Shown piece by piece: positions 1 to 8,084 of a DNA stretch of 64,000 nt. Under the pieces are notes generated by a model that was not told where the DNA came from, searched no databases, and was given only the letters and a program-made list of their open reading frames with translations. A program made the translations under genes and the position numbers. Numbering within the stretch: the first letter of the stretch is position 1; each line of letters begins with the position of its first letter. Source of the stretch: Anoxybacillus tepidamans PS2 (GTDB lineage: Bacteria > Bacillota > Bacilli > Bacillales > Anoxybacillaceae); contig NZ_JHVN01000003.1 of NCBI RefSeq assembly GCF_000620165.1, positions 124,001-188,000 on the forward strand. The letters are read 5' to 3'.

Positions 1-501
1 TTGGCGGATGATATGAACGTACTTATAAAAATCTTGAACGTAAGGAAGCAGCTCATAATCCGCTACGATAGCATGGTCAATAAAACTGGATAGCTTTTGC
101 AATTCAGCAACAATTCTTTTTTCATTCGGGTATTTTACGCGCACATAAGGATTTCCGAGTTTGCGGGCGATAGAAAGCCGTCTAACGTCGGAGCCGCGGT
201 GCTGAACGATAATCTTTTTTCCTAATTTCTTTAAATACTCCAAATCGCTATGATCATCAAAAAATGTCATGCCAAAATGAAAGTGGAATACGTCAAATTC
301 CTTTACAGCCTGTTCAAAAAATTCTCTTTTCACTGATTCATGATCTGATTTCGAAATTTTTTGTAAATCTAAACATATATCTGGCTGAAATTGAAAATTC
401 GATCTACGAAAATGACACGATGTGGCCTCTATTCCAATTTCTCTTAAAGCTGCGCATAATGTTATCATTTGTCCGCCGTACGGCAGATGAAGAACTTTCA
501 T
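1..501 (-). CDS. Glycosyltransferase, N-terminal part (cut by window edge)
   Basis: Open from an ATG at 501 down to base 1 with no stop, so about 167 N-terminal residues are visible and the C-terminal half lies outside the window. A good ribosome binding site (GGAGAGGTG) precedes the ATG. The protein begins MKVLHLPYGGQMITLC and carries FHFHFGMTFF and a GSDVRRLSIAR stretch. It aligns along its whole visible length with the protein at 2187-3194, so the two are paralogues. That relative has the layout of a GT-B glycosyltransferase (GT4-like), and I infer the same here: a cytoplasmic enzyme that adds a sugar to a surface glycan. Donor and acceptor cannot be told from sequence. Confidence 0.8.
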   Translation of the reverse strand, partial: MKVLHLPYGGQMITLCAALREIGIEATSCHFRRSNFQFQPDICLDLQKISKSDHESVKREFFEQAVKEFDVFHFHFGMTFFDDHSDLEYLKKLGKKIIVQHRGSDVRRLSIARKLGNPYVRVKYPNEKRIVAELQKLSSFIDHAIVADYELLPYVQDFYKYVHIIRQ

Positions 502-922
502 TTTCACCTCTCCTGCTCCCACTACAAATGTGTCTGAAATATATTATTAAAATATTAAATTCTCTCATTTTAGGTTAGGGCTTTTGTGCAAAAAATTGGA
601 AATGGTTCATAGCCCAGTTACTCTTTCATTCTTACCAATCATTTCATAACATGCTTATCCGATGAAAAGCGCTCGTTCATATGAAGGATGCAAAAGGGAG
701 ATTCATTGATTAAAATTTTAGAAGCTATAGTATAAAGGTAGGCTATTTTAAGGAAGCCCTAGCTAGCTGCCAGCCAGAGCGTTAGTAAAAAAAAACACTA
801 GAGGGGGGATGATAGGGGCTGCAAAATTGTTCATTCAAAAAAGCAGCCAACACGAATGATCTATGTTTGGGGGTGCCCCCTTTAAGCCGATATGTTATCG
901 AACCTAAAGAGGGACGGGGCAA
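502..922. other. Intergenic, 421 bp, nothing recognised
   Basis: AT-rich stretch between the partial glycosyltransferase and the next gene. It contains a run of nine A's near 787 and a short GC palindrome GGGGGTGCCCCC near 869 that has no convincing T-run for a minus-strand terminator. I see no RNA gene, no transposase remnant and no credible ORF. Confidence 0.5.
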
Positions 923-2152
923 CTATAAAATATACCTTGCCCCCGTAGCCAAAAGACGTTCGTATATATTGAGAAGACGCTTCTCCATATGCTCCCAACT
1001 ATAAATTTCTTCCATAATTTTTCGAGCGTTGATGCTCATTGATTTTAACTTATGCTTTTTCTTATGGAGATAAAGAAGCGCTTTTTTGTAATCCTGCACA
1101 GTTGCATTCTCTTTGTCAATAACCATTCCGCAATGATAAGTTTGGATAAAACGCTCCATTTCCGGACATTTATTAACAATCACCGGAACACCGTTATTGA
1201 GAAAGCTAAAAAACTTATTTGGCAGTGCGAAAGCATGATTGAGCGCATTTTGCACTTCATAATCGATCCAACCAACTTCTATTTCTTTCATTTCCTCAGG
1301 GATTTTATAGTAATCAACCCAGCCGGCCAGCTCAATTTTGTCCTTGACATCGGAAGGGATGATGTTCTTTTCATTATGCCTCATTCCCCCGATAATCTTA
1401 AACTTAAAATCTACTTCTTGACTGCACTCACGCGTAATTCCGATAATTTTATCTATGCTTCCCCTGCTGCTAGTTATATTTCCCTCATAACCGACGACTA
1501 GCTTATCTGTACTAAATTGTTTCGGCTTATAATCAGTAGCTAAAGGTGGCGAGTTATAAATCACACCTACCGGTAACGATGGGTCTAATGTTAAATACCA
1601 CGCCTTCATCGAATCGGAAACAGCAATAATATAATCTACTTCTTTTAACATCATCTCTAAAATCTCGTGCAAATCTTTTTTTCGATTTTCCGCCATAGCA
1701 CCAAACGGATCTGGCACGATTTCATGGCTATCGTAAATCAGCTTAACAGATTTGCCTTTCGCCTTCATGGCCCGCTTAATCCCGACGCCTGAGTAAAGGG
1801 ATAAATACTCCTGAGCATGAAAAATATCGGCGTCTTGTTTTAATCCTTCCTGCGTTAAAGGATCGAGAAACGAACTATACTCACCTGACTTCAAATTTTG
1901 GATCATTTCTGGAACCGTTGCTCTTCCAGTATAGCCGTCATAAGTTACAATTTTTATTTTTTCATGTACAAAAGTTCGTTCGAGAAAACGATCCTTAAAA
2001 GGGGTTCCGTCAATATCAAATAAATAGCCGTCCTTTCTCGGCGCTATGATCGTTACATCATGGCCATTGTTCACTAAGCTCATGGCCTCTTTTTTAAAAA
2101 CTCTCGCATCCAAAAACGGGTGATAGGCTACTAGCATACAAACTTTAGCCAA
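923..2152 (-). CDS. Glycosyltransferase, GT4-like
   Basis: 409 residues from a TTG start with a strong ribosome binding site (AAAGGGAGG). The N-terminus KVCMLVAYHPFLDARVFK is typical of GT-B enzymes, which start on the first beta strand of the acceptor domain. A middle IYDSHEIVPDPF stretch and a C-terminal donor domain with PNKFFSFLNNGVPVIV support a GT4-like fold. No signal peptide or membrane segment is evident, so it probably works in the cytoplasm on lipid-linked or nucleotide-activated glycan. It is the third gene after the sugar aminotransferase in a minus-strand run, 34 bp after the previous gene. Donor sugar unknown. Confidence 0.8.
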   Translation of the reverse strand: MAKVCMLVAYHPFLDARVFKKEAMSLVNNGHDVTIIAPRKDGYLFDIDGTPFKDRFLERTFVHEKIKIVTYDGYTGRATVPEMIQNLKSGEYSSFLDPLTQEGLKQDADIFHAQEYLSLYSGVGIKRAMKAKGKSVKLIYDSHEIVPDPFGAMAENRKKDLHEILEMMLKEVDYIIAVSDSMKAWYLTLDPSLPVGVIYNSPPLATDYKPKQFSTDKLVVGYEGNITSSRGSIDKIIGITRECSQEVDFKFKIIGGMRHNEKNIIPSDVKDKIELAGWVDYYKIPEEMKEIEVGWIDYEVQNALNHAFALPNKFFSFLNNGVPVIVNKCPEMERFIQTYHCGMVIDKENATVQDYKKALLYLHKKKHKLKSMSINARKIMEEIYSWEHMEKRLLNIYERLLATGARYIL

Positions 2153-2186
2153 CTTGATTCCTCCCTTTGAGCATTAGCACCGCCAA

Positions 2187-3194
2187 CTATCTTAAGTTTT
2201 TATATATTTCGATCAGTTTGTCGGCTGCGTTATCAGCATCATGGAATTTTTGCGCATAATTGCGGCTTTGAATGCCTAACTGCCTCCGCTTTTCCGGATC
2301 TTTAATCAAATCCTCAAGGACATGGGCAACTGTATCGGGAGTGGCATTGACGATAGGAAGATCCGGGTATTTGTTTCGAAGATCGTCACGGATAAAACAA
2401 ACAACTGGTTTTCCAAGAGCCATCGCTTCAATACTGAACAATCCATAATCACCAATTCTCAACTGATCAATGACAATATCGGCTTCGCGATACAATCTCT
2501 GGGCCTCTGCATGAGGTAGTTTTTCAATTAATGCAAATCGAAAGTTTAGTCCTTTTTGTCGTAAACGTTCCACAGCATTCGTGACATATTCTGTGCCTTT
2601 TAGCATTCTGTTGCTTGGCGCATGTATTAATAACGGGCTAGAACAAGTTGTTTCTGGATAAACTGCTTTCATTGAACGCACATCGACCCCGTTGGGGATA
2701 TAATGAATATTTTTATAATATTTTTCTATATAAGGAAGTAACTCAAAGTAAGGAATAATGGCATCATCCACATATTGTGACAAACGTTGCAGATTTTGCT
2801 GAATTCGTTCTTCTGTCCAATATGGCTTCACCTCGACATATGGATTGTTAAAGCTTCTCGCAATCGACAATGAACGCACCTCGGAACCGTGGTGGTGAAC
2901 GATCAGTTTCTTTCCTTTTCGCTTCAATATTTCGAGATCGCTATTATCTGGTAAAAACGTAAAACCGAAATGAAAGTGGAAAAGATCATATTCATCCATC
3001 GCCTTATGAAGAAACTCTGTCATTTTGTTTACTCGTTCATTTGGTGGCACATCCTGCAAATTTAAACAAATATCTACGGAAACATTCGAGGAGTGTTTAT
3101 AGAAGTGGCATGTAGTTACATCCATTCCCTTACGTGTCAAAGCTTCACAAAGGGGAATCATCGACAGCCCGTCGGTTAAATGCAAAACTTTCAT
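2187..3194 (-). CDS. Glycosyltransferase, GT4-like
   Basis: 335 residues, beginning MKVLHLTDGLSMIPLC. The C-terminal half has the donor-site pattern of GT4 enzymes: YIPNGVD near residue 170 and GLFSIEAMALGKPVVCF near residue 250, the E-x7-E-like region. Its ATG overlaps the stop of the upstream aminotransferase gene (ATGA), so the two are translationally coupled. It is a paralogue of the truncated gene at 1-501. Role inferred from context: transfer of an acylated amino sugar made by the two upstream genes, or of a neighbouring sugar in the same glycan. Confidence 0.82.
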   Translation of the reverse strand: MKVLHLTDGLSMIPLCEALTRKGMDVTTCHFYKHSSNVSVDICLNLQDVPPNERVNKMTEFLHKAMDEYDLFHFHFGFTFLPDNSDLEILKRKGKKLIVHHHGSEVRSLSIARSFNNPYVEVKPYWTEERIQQNLQRLSQYVDDAIIPYFELLPYIEKYYKNIHYIPNGVDVRSMKAVYPETTCSSPLLIHAPSNRMLKGTEYVTNAVERLRQKGLNFRFALIEKLPHAEAQRLYREADIVIDQLRIGDYGLFSIEAMALGKPVVCFIRDDLRNKYPDLPIVNATPDTVAHVLEDLIKDPEKRRQLGIQSRNYAQKFHDADNAADKLIEIYKNLR

Positions 3195-4327
3195 TCATGA
3201 TCGCCCCTTTTCGGTGCCTGCTTCTTGTTTTCCATAAATTTTTTAATGTGAGAGATGATATATCGCTGTTGTTCGGCAGTCAATTCTGGAAACATCGGAA
3301 GCGCCAATGTTCTCTCTGATGCCGCTTCGGCTACAGGCAAATCTCCTTGTTTATATCCGAGTCCAGCAAATACGTTTTGCAAATGCAGCGGACATGGGTA
3401 ATAATGGCCTGTGGCGACACCGACACTGTTCAAATATGCAGACAATTCATCCCGTTCCTTGATTTCGATCATATACATATGGTATACATGGCTGGAATCG
3501 CTAGTAGTATGCGGCACTCCAACACCTAGGGCACTTAGCTGGTCAGAGTAGAAATCGGCCCGTTCTTTTCGCAATTTGTTCCATTCATCCAGCTTCTGCA
3601 ATTTAATGCGCAAAATAGCGGCCTGAAGCTCATCGAGCCGGCTGTTGTAGCCGATCGCCTCATGATAGTATTTGCGCGTGCTTCCATGATTCGCGAGCAA
3701 GCGCACCTTTTTAGCAAGATTTTCGTCGTTCGTCAAAACGAGCCCGCCATCACCGTAGCCGCCCAAATTTTTTGTAGGAAAGAAAGAAACACAGCCAATA
3801 TGTCCGATGCTTCCGACACGTCTTCCTTTATACGTAGCGCCCAATGCTTGGCAAGCATCCTCGATAATATATAAATGATGTCGTTGAGCGATGTCGAGAA
3901 ACGCGTCCATATCAGCCGGTTGGCCGAAAATGTGGACAGGAATGATCGCTTTCGTTTTCGGAGAAATTTTCGCCTCGGTCTGTTCCGGCGATAAATTGTA
4001 TGTCTTATCGTCTATATCCGCGAAAACCGGAGTCGCTCCGACCCTTGCGATCGCCTCAGCCGTAGCGAAAAAAGTATAGGGAGAAGTAATGACTTCGTCG
4101 CCTGGCCCAACTCCGCACGCCTCTAGCGCCAAAATAAGCGAATCTGTACCGTTAGCGGTAGAAATCGCGTATGTTGCTTCGGCAAATGCCGCTATTTCTT
4201 GTTCAAAACGCTCTACTTCAGACCCGGACACATAAATGCCGCTGTCCATTACCGCCCGAATGGCGTCCAGTATCTCTTCTTTTAACGACAAATATTGTGC
4301 GCGCAAATCGATTAATGGAACCTTCAC
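3191..4327 (-). CDS. DegT/DnrJ/EryC1/StrS nucleotide-sugar aminotransferase
   Basis: 378 residues, full length for the family. It is a PLP-dependent enzyme that aminates a keto group of a nucleotide-activated sugar. The PLP lysine is visible as K186 in FFPTKNLGGYGDGG, with the cofactor-contacting aspartate D157 in EDACQ and the N-terminal VPLIDLRAQY motif. It overlaps the acyltransferase gene upstream and the glycosyltransferase gene downstream by 4 bp each. The pairing with a hexapeptide acyltransferase matches FdtB/FdtC (dTDP-Fuc3NAc) and WbpE/WbpD (UDP-diNAc-uronate) pairs, but the dehydratase or oxidase that would choose between them is not in the window. Confidence 0.88.
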   Translation of the reverse strand: MKVPLIDLRAQYLSLKEEILDAIRAVMDSGIYVSGSEVERFEQEIAAFAEATYAISTANGTDSLILALEACGVGPGDEVITSPYTFFATAEAIARVGATPVFADIDDKTYNLSPEQTEAKISPKTKAIIPVHIFGQPADMDAFLDIAQRHHLYIIEDACQALGATYKGRRVGSIGHIGCVSFFPTKNLGGYGDGGLVLTNDENLAKKVRLLANHGSTRKYYHEAIGYNSRLDELQAAILRIKLQKLDEWNKLRKERADFYSDQLSALGVGVPHTTSDSSHVYHMYMIEIKERDELSAYLNSVGVATGHYYPCPLHLQNVFAGLGYKQGDLPVAEAASERTLALPMFPELTAEQQRYIISHIKKFMENKKQAPKRGDHE

Positions 4328-5058
4328 GATTGATCTTCCTCCCCTGACTGCGGTAAATGAACCGTTATAGGCTTGGCAGGCACGCCTACAACCGTGATGT
4401 TGTCGGGGACATCTTTCGTCACAACAGACCCCGCTCCAACGACTGCGCCTTTGCCGATCGTGATTCCTGGAAGCAATGTGGCATTATTCCCGATGCTCGC
4501 TTTTTCTTTGATTCTCGGGCCCGCCAGTTCATAGGGTTTTCGATCCATATATTTATCGTTTGACGTCGATACTTCCGGTCCAATAAACACGTCGTCTTCA
4601 ATCACCATATCCGCAGTAATATAAGCCCCCGTTTGTATGAGACAGCGGCTGCCAATAACGGTGCGGCATTCAACTGTTGCGCTTCTTCCGATGACAGTCG
4701 AATGTCCAATACGCGTTCTTTCACGGATGCTCGCTAAATCGCCGATCATTGTTCCTTCCCCTAACTCCGTTCCGGCATATATAATGACGCCATTGCCAAT
4801 ACGGCTCCCCTTCCCGATTACAAGCGCCCCTTGCTGAGATACGTCATGCTTCACCCTAGCATTTTTAAAAGGCTGGCATCCTAAAACGGCATTGCAACCG
4901 ATCGTGACATCATCGCCAATGATCGTACCAGCTAATATTACAGAGTTATGTCCGATTTGAACGTTTTCTCCAATGACCGCTCCTTGTTCAATGACAACAT
5001 GATGTCCTATCGATGCGGAAGATGGTATATGAACGGTTGCGTCAATCACACATGTCAC
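4324..5058 (-). CDS. Left-handed beta-helix N-acyltransferase (sugar acetyltransferase-like)
   Basis: 244 residues made almost wholly of hexapeptide repeats ([LIV]-G-x4 turns such as VIGENVQIGHNSVIL and TRIGHSTVIGRSA), the hallmark of left-handed parallel beta-helix acyltransferases. A C-terminal cap with the VGAGSVVTKDVPDN and VVGVPAKPI motifs closes the helix. By family it moves an acyl, usually acetyl, group from CoA to an amino sugar. It is the first gene of the glycan operon, with ribosome binding site AAAGGAGCG and a candidate promoter 50-75 bp upstream. Its immediate coupling to the DegT aminotransferase suggests they act in sequence on the same nucleotide sugar. Confidence 0.85.
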   Translation of the reverse strand: MTCVIDATVHIPSSASIGHHVVIEQGAVIGENVQIGHNSVILAGTIIGDDVTIGCNAVLGCQPFKNARVKHDVSQQGALVIGKGSRIGNGVIIYAGTELGEGTMIGDLASIRERTRIGHSTVIGRSATVECRTVIGSRCLIQTGAYITADMVIEDDVFIGPEVSTSNDKYMDRKPYELAGPRIKEKASIGNNATLLPGITIGKGAVVGAGSVVTKDVPDNITVVGVPAKPITVHLPQSGEEDQS

Positions 5059-5104
5059 GCTCCTTTAATAAATTCATATGGAAAATTTCTACTATCTAAC
5101 AACT

Positions 5105-5132
5105 ATCATATTAATCGAATATGTTTTTGTAA
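5105..5132 (-). promoter_or_regulatory. Candidate SigA promoter of the glycan operon
   Basis: On the minus strand a TTACAA -35 (5132-5127) and TATGAT -10 (5110-5105) are 16 bp apart, about 50 bp upstream of the acyltransferase start. The surrounding 5059-5432 interval is otherwise AT-rich, divergent and without recognisable genes. Confidence 0.45.
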
Positions 5133-5432
5133 CGGTGATTGCATCATTCATCTATAAATATAAAAAAATGGTTATATAAGACTGCTTTCCATAGTATTTT
5201 CTTATATATTCACTACTACAAATAGTTCTATATTACCATTTTGGAAATATTTGTACATATACCTAAATCAACTATTCGCGTTAGCGCATATCGTATTATC
5301 GAACATCTACTTATTCTACCAACGCTTTTTGGGAGGCTATCGACTACATTTATGAAGCTGTTAAGAAAAAGTGTAGCTAGCATTTGTGCAACCATTTTGG
5401 AACTGATCCATTTTATAAAAGGAGGGAGAAAT

Positions 5433-5717
5433 ATGAGTCATAAAAGAACAGTGGTGCTTGTGACGATCGATCCGCTGTCGCCAGAACACACGGTTATCGG
5501 TTTTTCCGGCGCCACAGATGCTATTGATTTTGCGCCAGTCGGTTGTGGCGGTGGAGGTGTACTGACAGCACTTTTTAGAGCAGATTTTAGAATTCAAGAA
5601 ATTGTTGCGGGAGATAACTACATTCACTATGTCCTAAGCAACAAACATTTTGGCAGAGGGGATCAGGAAACACTTCAAGAGGAGCTCGACGCTCTTGGCT
5701 GCGAGCAGATAACATAG
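5433..5717 (+). CDS. Small protein of unknown function with a GCGGGG motif
   Basis: 94 residues from the ATG at 5433, which has a strong ribosome binding site (AAAGGAGGGAG). An upstream in-frame start at 5241 has no such site and would add 64 implausible residues. The protein starts MSHKRTVVLVTIDP, has GFSGATDAIDFAPVGCGGGG in the middle and ends in a charged helix with a second cysteine (LGCEQIT). No signal peptide or membrane segment is seen. I do not recognise the family. It stands alone on the plus strand between the divergent glycan operon and a convergent terminator shared with aspB. Confidence 0.7.
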   Translation: MSHKRTVVLVTIDPLSPEHTVIGFSGATDAIDFAPVGCGGGGVLTALFRADFRIQEIVAGDNYIHYVLSNKHFGRGDQETLQEELDALGCEQIT

Positions 5718-5942
5718 TGACAACATAATTGATCCTCGCTTTTTCGTCAAAATAAGAAGAAGCCAATAAACATCAAGAGTCAATACATGCCACTTTTTTA
5801 GGAATCGAACAGAGCAGCCACAACATCGTAAGCATAAAAAAGAGAGGGCCAAGCTGGCACGAATGAAGAAGCTTTGTTTGCAGAAGCGGAATATTAAAGA
5901 GGAAAGTATTAAAATCATTATCGCTTTCTATATAGAAAAAAC

Positions 5943-5994
5943 AAAAGCAGTCTGAGAGAGAGGATTTCATCCCCTCCTCCCAGCTTGCTTTTTT
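5943..5994. terminator. Bidirectional terminator between the small gene and aspB
   Basis: AAAAGCA at 5943 pairs with TGCTTTT at 5986, enclosing a second purine/pyrimidine-rich stem (AGAGAGGAT against ATCCCCTCCT). The T-run follows on the plus strand and the A-run precedes it, so it can serve both the plus-strand small gene and the minus-strand aspB. The interval 5718-5942 shows nothing else convincing. Confidence 0.6.
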
Positions 5995-6025
5995 CAGTAT
6001 GAATACAAACTTCTTACACTTTCAA

Positions 6026-7216
6026 TTATTTGTTGGCTTTCTGCTCCATAAACGCTTTGATACGTTCGATTGCTTTTTCCAAAACGTCAAGCGATGTCGC
6101 ATAAGACAAACGGACGTTGTCAGGGGCGCCGAAACCCGAACCTGGCACGAGCGCCACTTTCGCTTCCTCAAGGAGCGCCGCGACAAGCTCATCGACGCTT
6201 GCGTAGCCAGCCATCGTCGCCGCTTGGCGCGCGTTCGGGAACAAGTAGAACGCTCCTTGCGGTTTCACGCACGTAAAGCCTGGGATTTCAATCAATTTTT
6301 CATAAATGATATTGAGACGTTGTTCAAAGGCTTGGCGCATTTCCTCGACAGGCTCTTGCGGCCCATTGTATGCAGCAATTGCCGCATATTGGGCGATCGA
6401 TGTCGGGTTGGACGTGCTGTGGCTCGCTAGGTCTGTCATCGCGCGGATAATCTCCTTATCCCCAGCCGCATAGCCAATGCGCCATCCCGTCATCGAATGC
6501 GATTTTGACAAGCCGTTAATGATGATCGTTTGCGCTTTTAACTCTGGAGAAAGCTGGGCGATCGACACGTGGCGATGATCGCCGTAAATAAGCTTTTCGT
6601 AAATTTCATCAGACACAATTAAAATATCGTGCTCTAAACAAATTTCTCCAAGCGCCTTCAACTCTTCCTCAGTATAAATCATTCCCGTCGGGTTGCTCGG
6701 CGAGTTGATGATGACCGCTTTCGTCCGCTCAGTAATTGCAGATTTTAACTGTTCAGGGGTAATTTTAAATTCATTTTCTTCAAGCCCTTCAACATAGACA
6801 GGCACTCCGCCAGCGAGCTTCACTTGCTCCGGATAGCTGACCCAATACGGCGTCGGAATAATGACTTCATCGCCTTCATCTAAAATCACTTGGAACAGCG
6901 TATAAAGAGCATGCTTGGCCCCAACGCACACAATAATTTCCGACGGTTCATAATGAAGGCCTTGATCTTGCGCGAATTTTTTCGCAATTTCTGCGCGCAA
7001 AGTCGCCAATCCTTCCGACGGCGTATATTTTGTATGCCCCTCGTTCATCGCTTTGACAGCCGCATCGATAATATGTTGCGGCGTATTAAAATCCGGTTCG
7101 CCGGCGCCTAGACCGATCACATCGTGCCCGGCCGCTTTCAATTCTTTAGCTTTTGCCGTGATGGCAAGCGTCGTAGATGGAGTCAGCGACGCCACTCTTT
7201 TTGCTAGTTTCATCAT
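6026..7216 (-). CDS. aspB: Aspartate aminotransferase
   Basis: 396 residues, class I fold-type I aminotransferase of the thermophilic Bacillus AspAT (Ib) type. It interconverts aspartate and 2-oxoglutarate with oxaloacetate and glutamate. The PLP lysine is K238 in NGLSKSHSMTGWR, with NSPSNPTG and SDEIYE cofactor-binding motifs. The start is the first of two adjacent ATGs, behind GAGGGGG. It follows ypmB closely, as in Bacillus, but the usual downstream asnS-dnaD-nth genes are missing and a glycan cassette lies there instead. Confidence 0.95.
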   Translation of the reverse strand: MMKLAKRVASLTPSTTLAITAKAKELKAAGHDVIGLGAGEPDFNTPQHIIDAAVKAMNEGHTKYTPSEGLATLRAEIAKKFAQDQGLHYEPSEIIVCVGAKHALYTLFQVILDEGDEVIIPTPYWVSYPEQVKLAGGVPVYVEGLEENEFKITPEQLKSAITERTKAVIINSPSNPTGMIYTEEELKALGEICLEHDILIVSDEIYEKLIYGDHRHVSIAQLSPELKAQTIIINGLSKSHSMTGWRIGYAAGDKEIIRAMTDLASHSTSNPTSIAQYAAIAAYNGPQEPVEEMRQAFEQRLNIIYEKLIEIPGFTCVKPQGAFYLFPNARQAATMAGYASVDELVAALLEEAKVALVPGSGFGAPDNVRLSYATSLDVLEKAIERIKAFMEQKANK

Positions 7217-7231
7217 CCATGTCCCCCTCGG

Positions 7232-7708
7232 TTATTGTTGAAAACTGTATCTTTTCAAAAAAGTACCGTCTTCAAAGCTGATGTAATAAAATGAATAGCG
7301 GTTGTTTTGGTCGATATATGTCAGCTCCCAAAGAGGTACTTCTTTTTCCATCCCAAGCTTTACAGAAACAATTCGCTGTGGATGCCGCTGTGCTTCCAAC
7401 TTTTTGATCGCCTCTTCGCGCGTAATGCCGCTTTGGGCCCGTTTCACAATGATGCGCCCCTTTTTCTCCGGCACCCAGGCGATTTTCTTCGTTCCTTTCC
7501 GGTCGGTGCCGACGAATACAACATACGTTTTTTCGCCATAGTATGTATAGACATCATCAATATGCGCAAATCGCACTTTTTCCTCGGCCCGTTTCCTCGC
7601 CGTTTCAATAAGTGGTTGTTTCGACTCCACCGCCGCGTGGTACACGCTCACCGTCTGCCAAATGGCGATGCATAAAAAAATAACTAATAAAATGCTCCAC
7701 TTTTTCAT
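7232..7708 (-). CDS. ypmB: YpmB-like membrane-anchored protein (DUF5590/PepSY-like)
   Basis: 158 residues starting at the ATG that gives MKKWSILLVIFLCIAIW, one N-terminal membrane segment with a positive start. GTG codons just upstream are possible but less likely starts. The rest is outside the membrane and contains two repeated domains, one ending in VVFVGTDRKGTKKIAWVP and one with EEAIKKL and FYYISFEDGTFLKRY, as in the DUF5590/PepSY-like YpmB proteins. Function is not established. It lies between ypmA and aspB as in Bacillus, probably in one transcript. Confidence 0.85.
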   Translation of the reverse strand: MKKWSILLVIFLCIAIWQTVSVYHAAVESKQPLIETARKRAEEKVRFAHIDDVYTYYGEKTYVVFVGTDRKGTKKIAWVPEKKGRIIVKRAQSGITREEAIKKLEAQRHPQRIVSVKLGMEKEVPLWELTYIDQNNRYSFYYISFEDGTFLKRYSFQQ

Positions 7709-7720
7709 ATACACCACATC

Positions 7721-7891
7721 TTATGTACGGTAGATGGTAAAAACCGCTTTATTTTGATCTTTCGCGTCAAGCGCCAAACCAAACATTAAATCGTTCTTTT
7801 TCAACGTTCGATTCAAACAATCGACAATTTTATATAAATCAGGCGAGTTTTGCACAGTGACGGTGGCCAATACTTCAATTTTGCTCTCCAT
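7721..7891 (-). CDS. ypmA: YpmA-like small protein (DUF4264)
   Basis: 56 residues reading MESKIEVLATVTVQNSPDLY and ending KAVFTIYRT before a TAA at 7721. A ribosome binding site (GAGGAGGAAAA) precedes the ATG at 7891. It matches the short YpmA/DUF4264 family found between dinG and ypmB in Bacillus. It is predicted to be a soluble alpha/beta protein. No biochemical role is known to me. Confidence 0.85.
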   Translation of the reverse strand: MESKIEVLATVTVQNSPDLYKIVDCLNRTLKKNDLMFGLALDAKDQNKAVFTIYRT

Positions 7892-8049
7892 TCACATTTT
7901 CCTCCTCTATGCCACAAATTTTGTTACTCATAGGAACGGCGCGTTGCGGCCACACTATAAATACAACAAGTTTCTGTTGTATCTTCCCATAATTATAACA
8001 GGTTCGTTGTACAATTCCATAAAAAAATTTCCCCCACCTACATCTTATG

Positions 8050-8081
8050 AACCTGCGGCGCAGCTGTGCGCCGCAGGTTTT
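8050..8081. terminator. Strong GC hairpin after the MBL-fold gene
   Basis: A perfect 13-bp inverted repeat (AACCTGCGGCGCA at 8050-8062 and TGCGCCGCAGGTT at 8067-8079) with a 4-nt loop, beginning a few bases past the stop codon of the minus-strand gene at 8085. The T-rich tail is on the plus-strand side, so for the minus-strand transcript it may act as a 3' stabilising hairpin rather than a classical terminator. Confidence 0.6.
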
Positions 8082-8084
8082 ATT

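Noticed and set aside
869-883. Terminator after the glycosyltransferase at 923
   Set aside because: GGGGGTGCCCCC is a compact palindrome but no T-run follows it on the minus strand.
1052-1501. 149-codon plus-strand ORF inside the glycosyltransferase gene
   Set aside because: Lies opposite a well-supported gene, has no domain character and no ribosome site; the same applies to other antisense ORFs over aro, trp, pan and der genes.
5863-5955. 30-residue plus-strand ORF starting MKKLCLQKRN
   Set aside because: No ribosome binding site, runs into the terminator stem and resembles nothing known; could be a transposase scrap but cannot be supported.
8036-8045. Third copy of the hairpin element (CCCACCTACA)
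   Set aside because: Only ten bases match and the following hairpin is a different perfect palindrome, so not listed as a feature.
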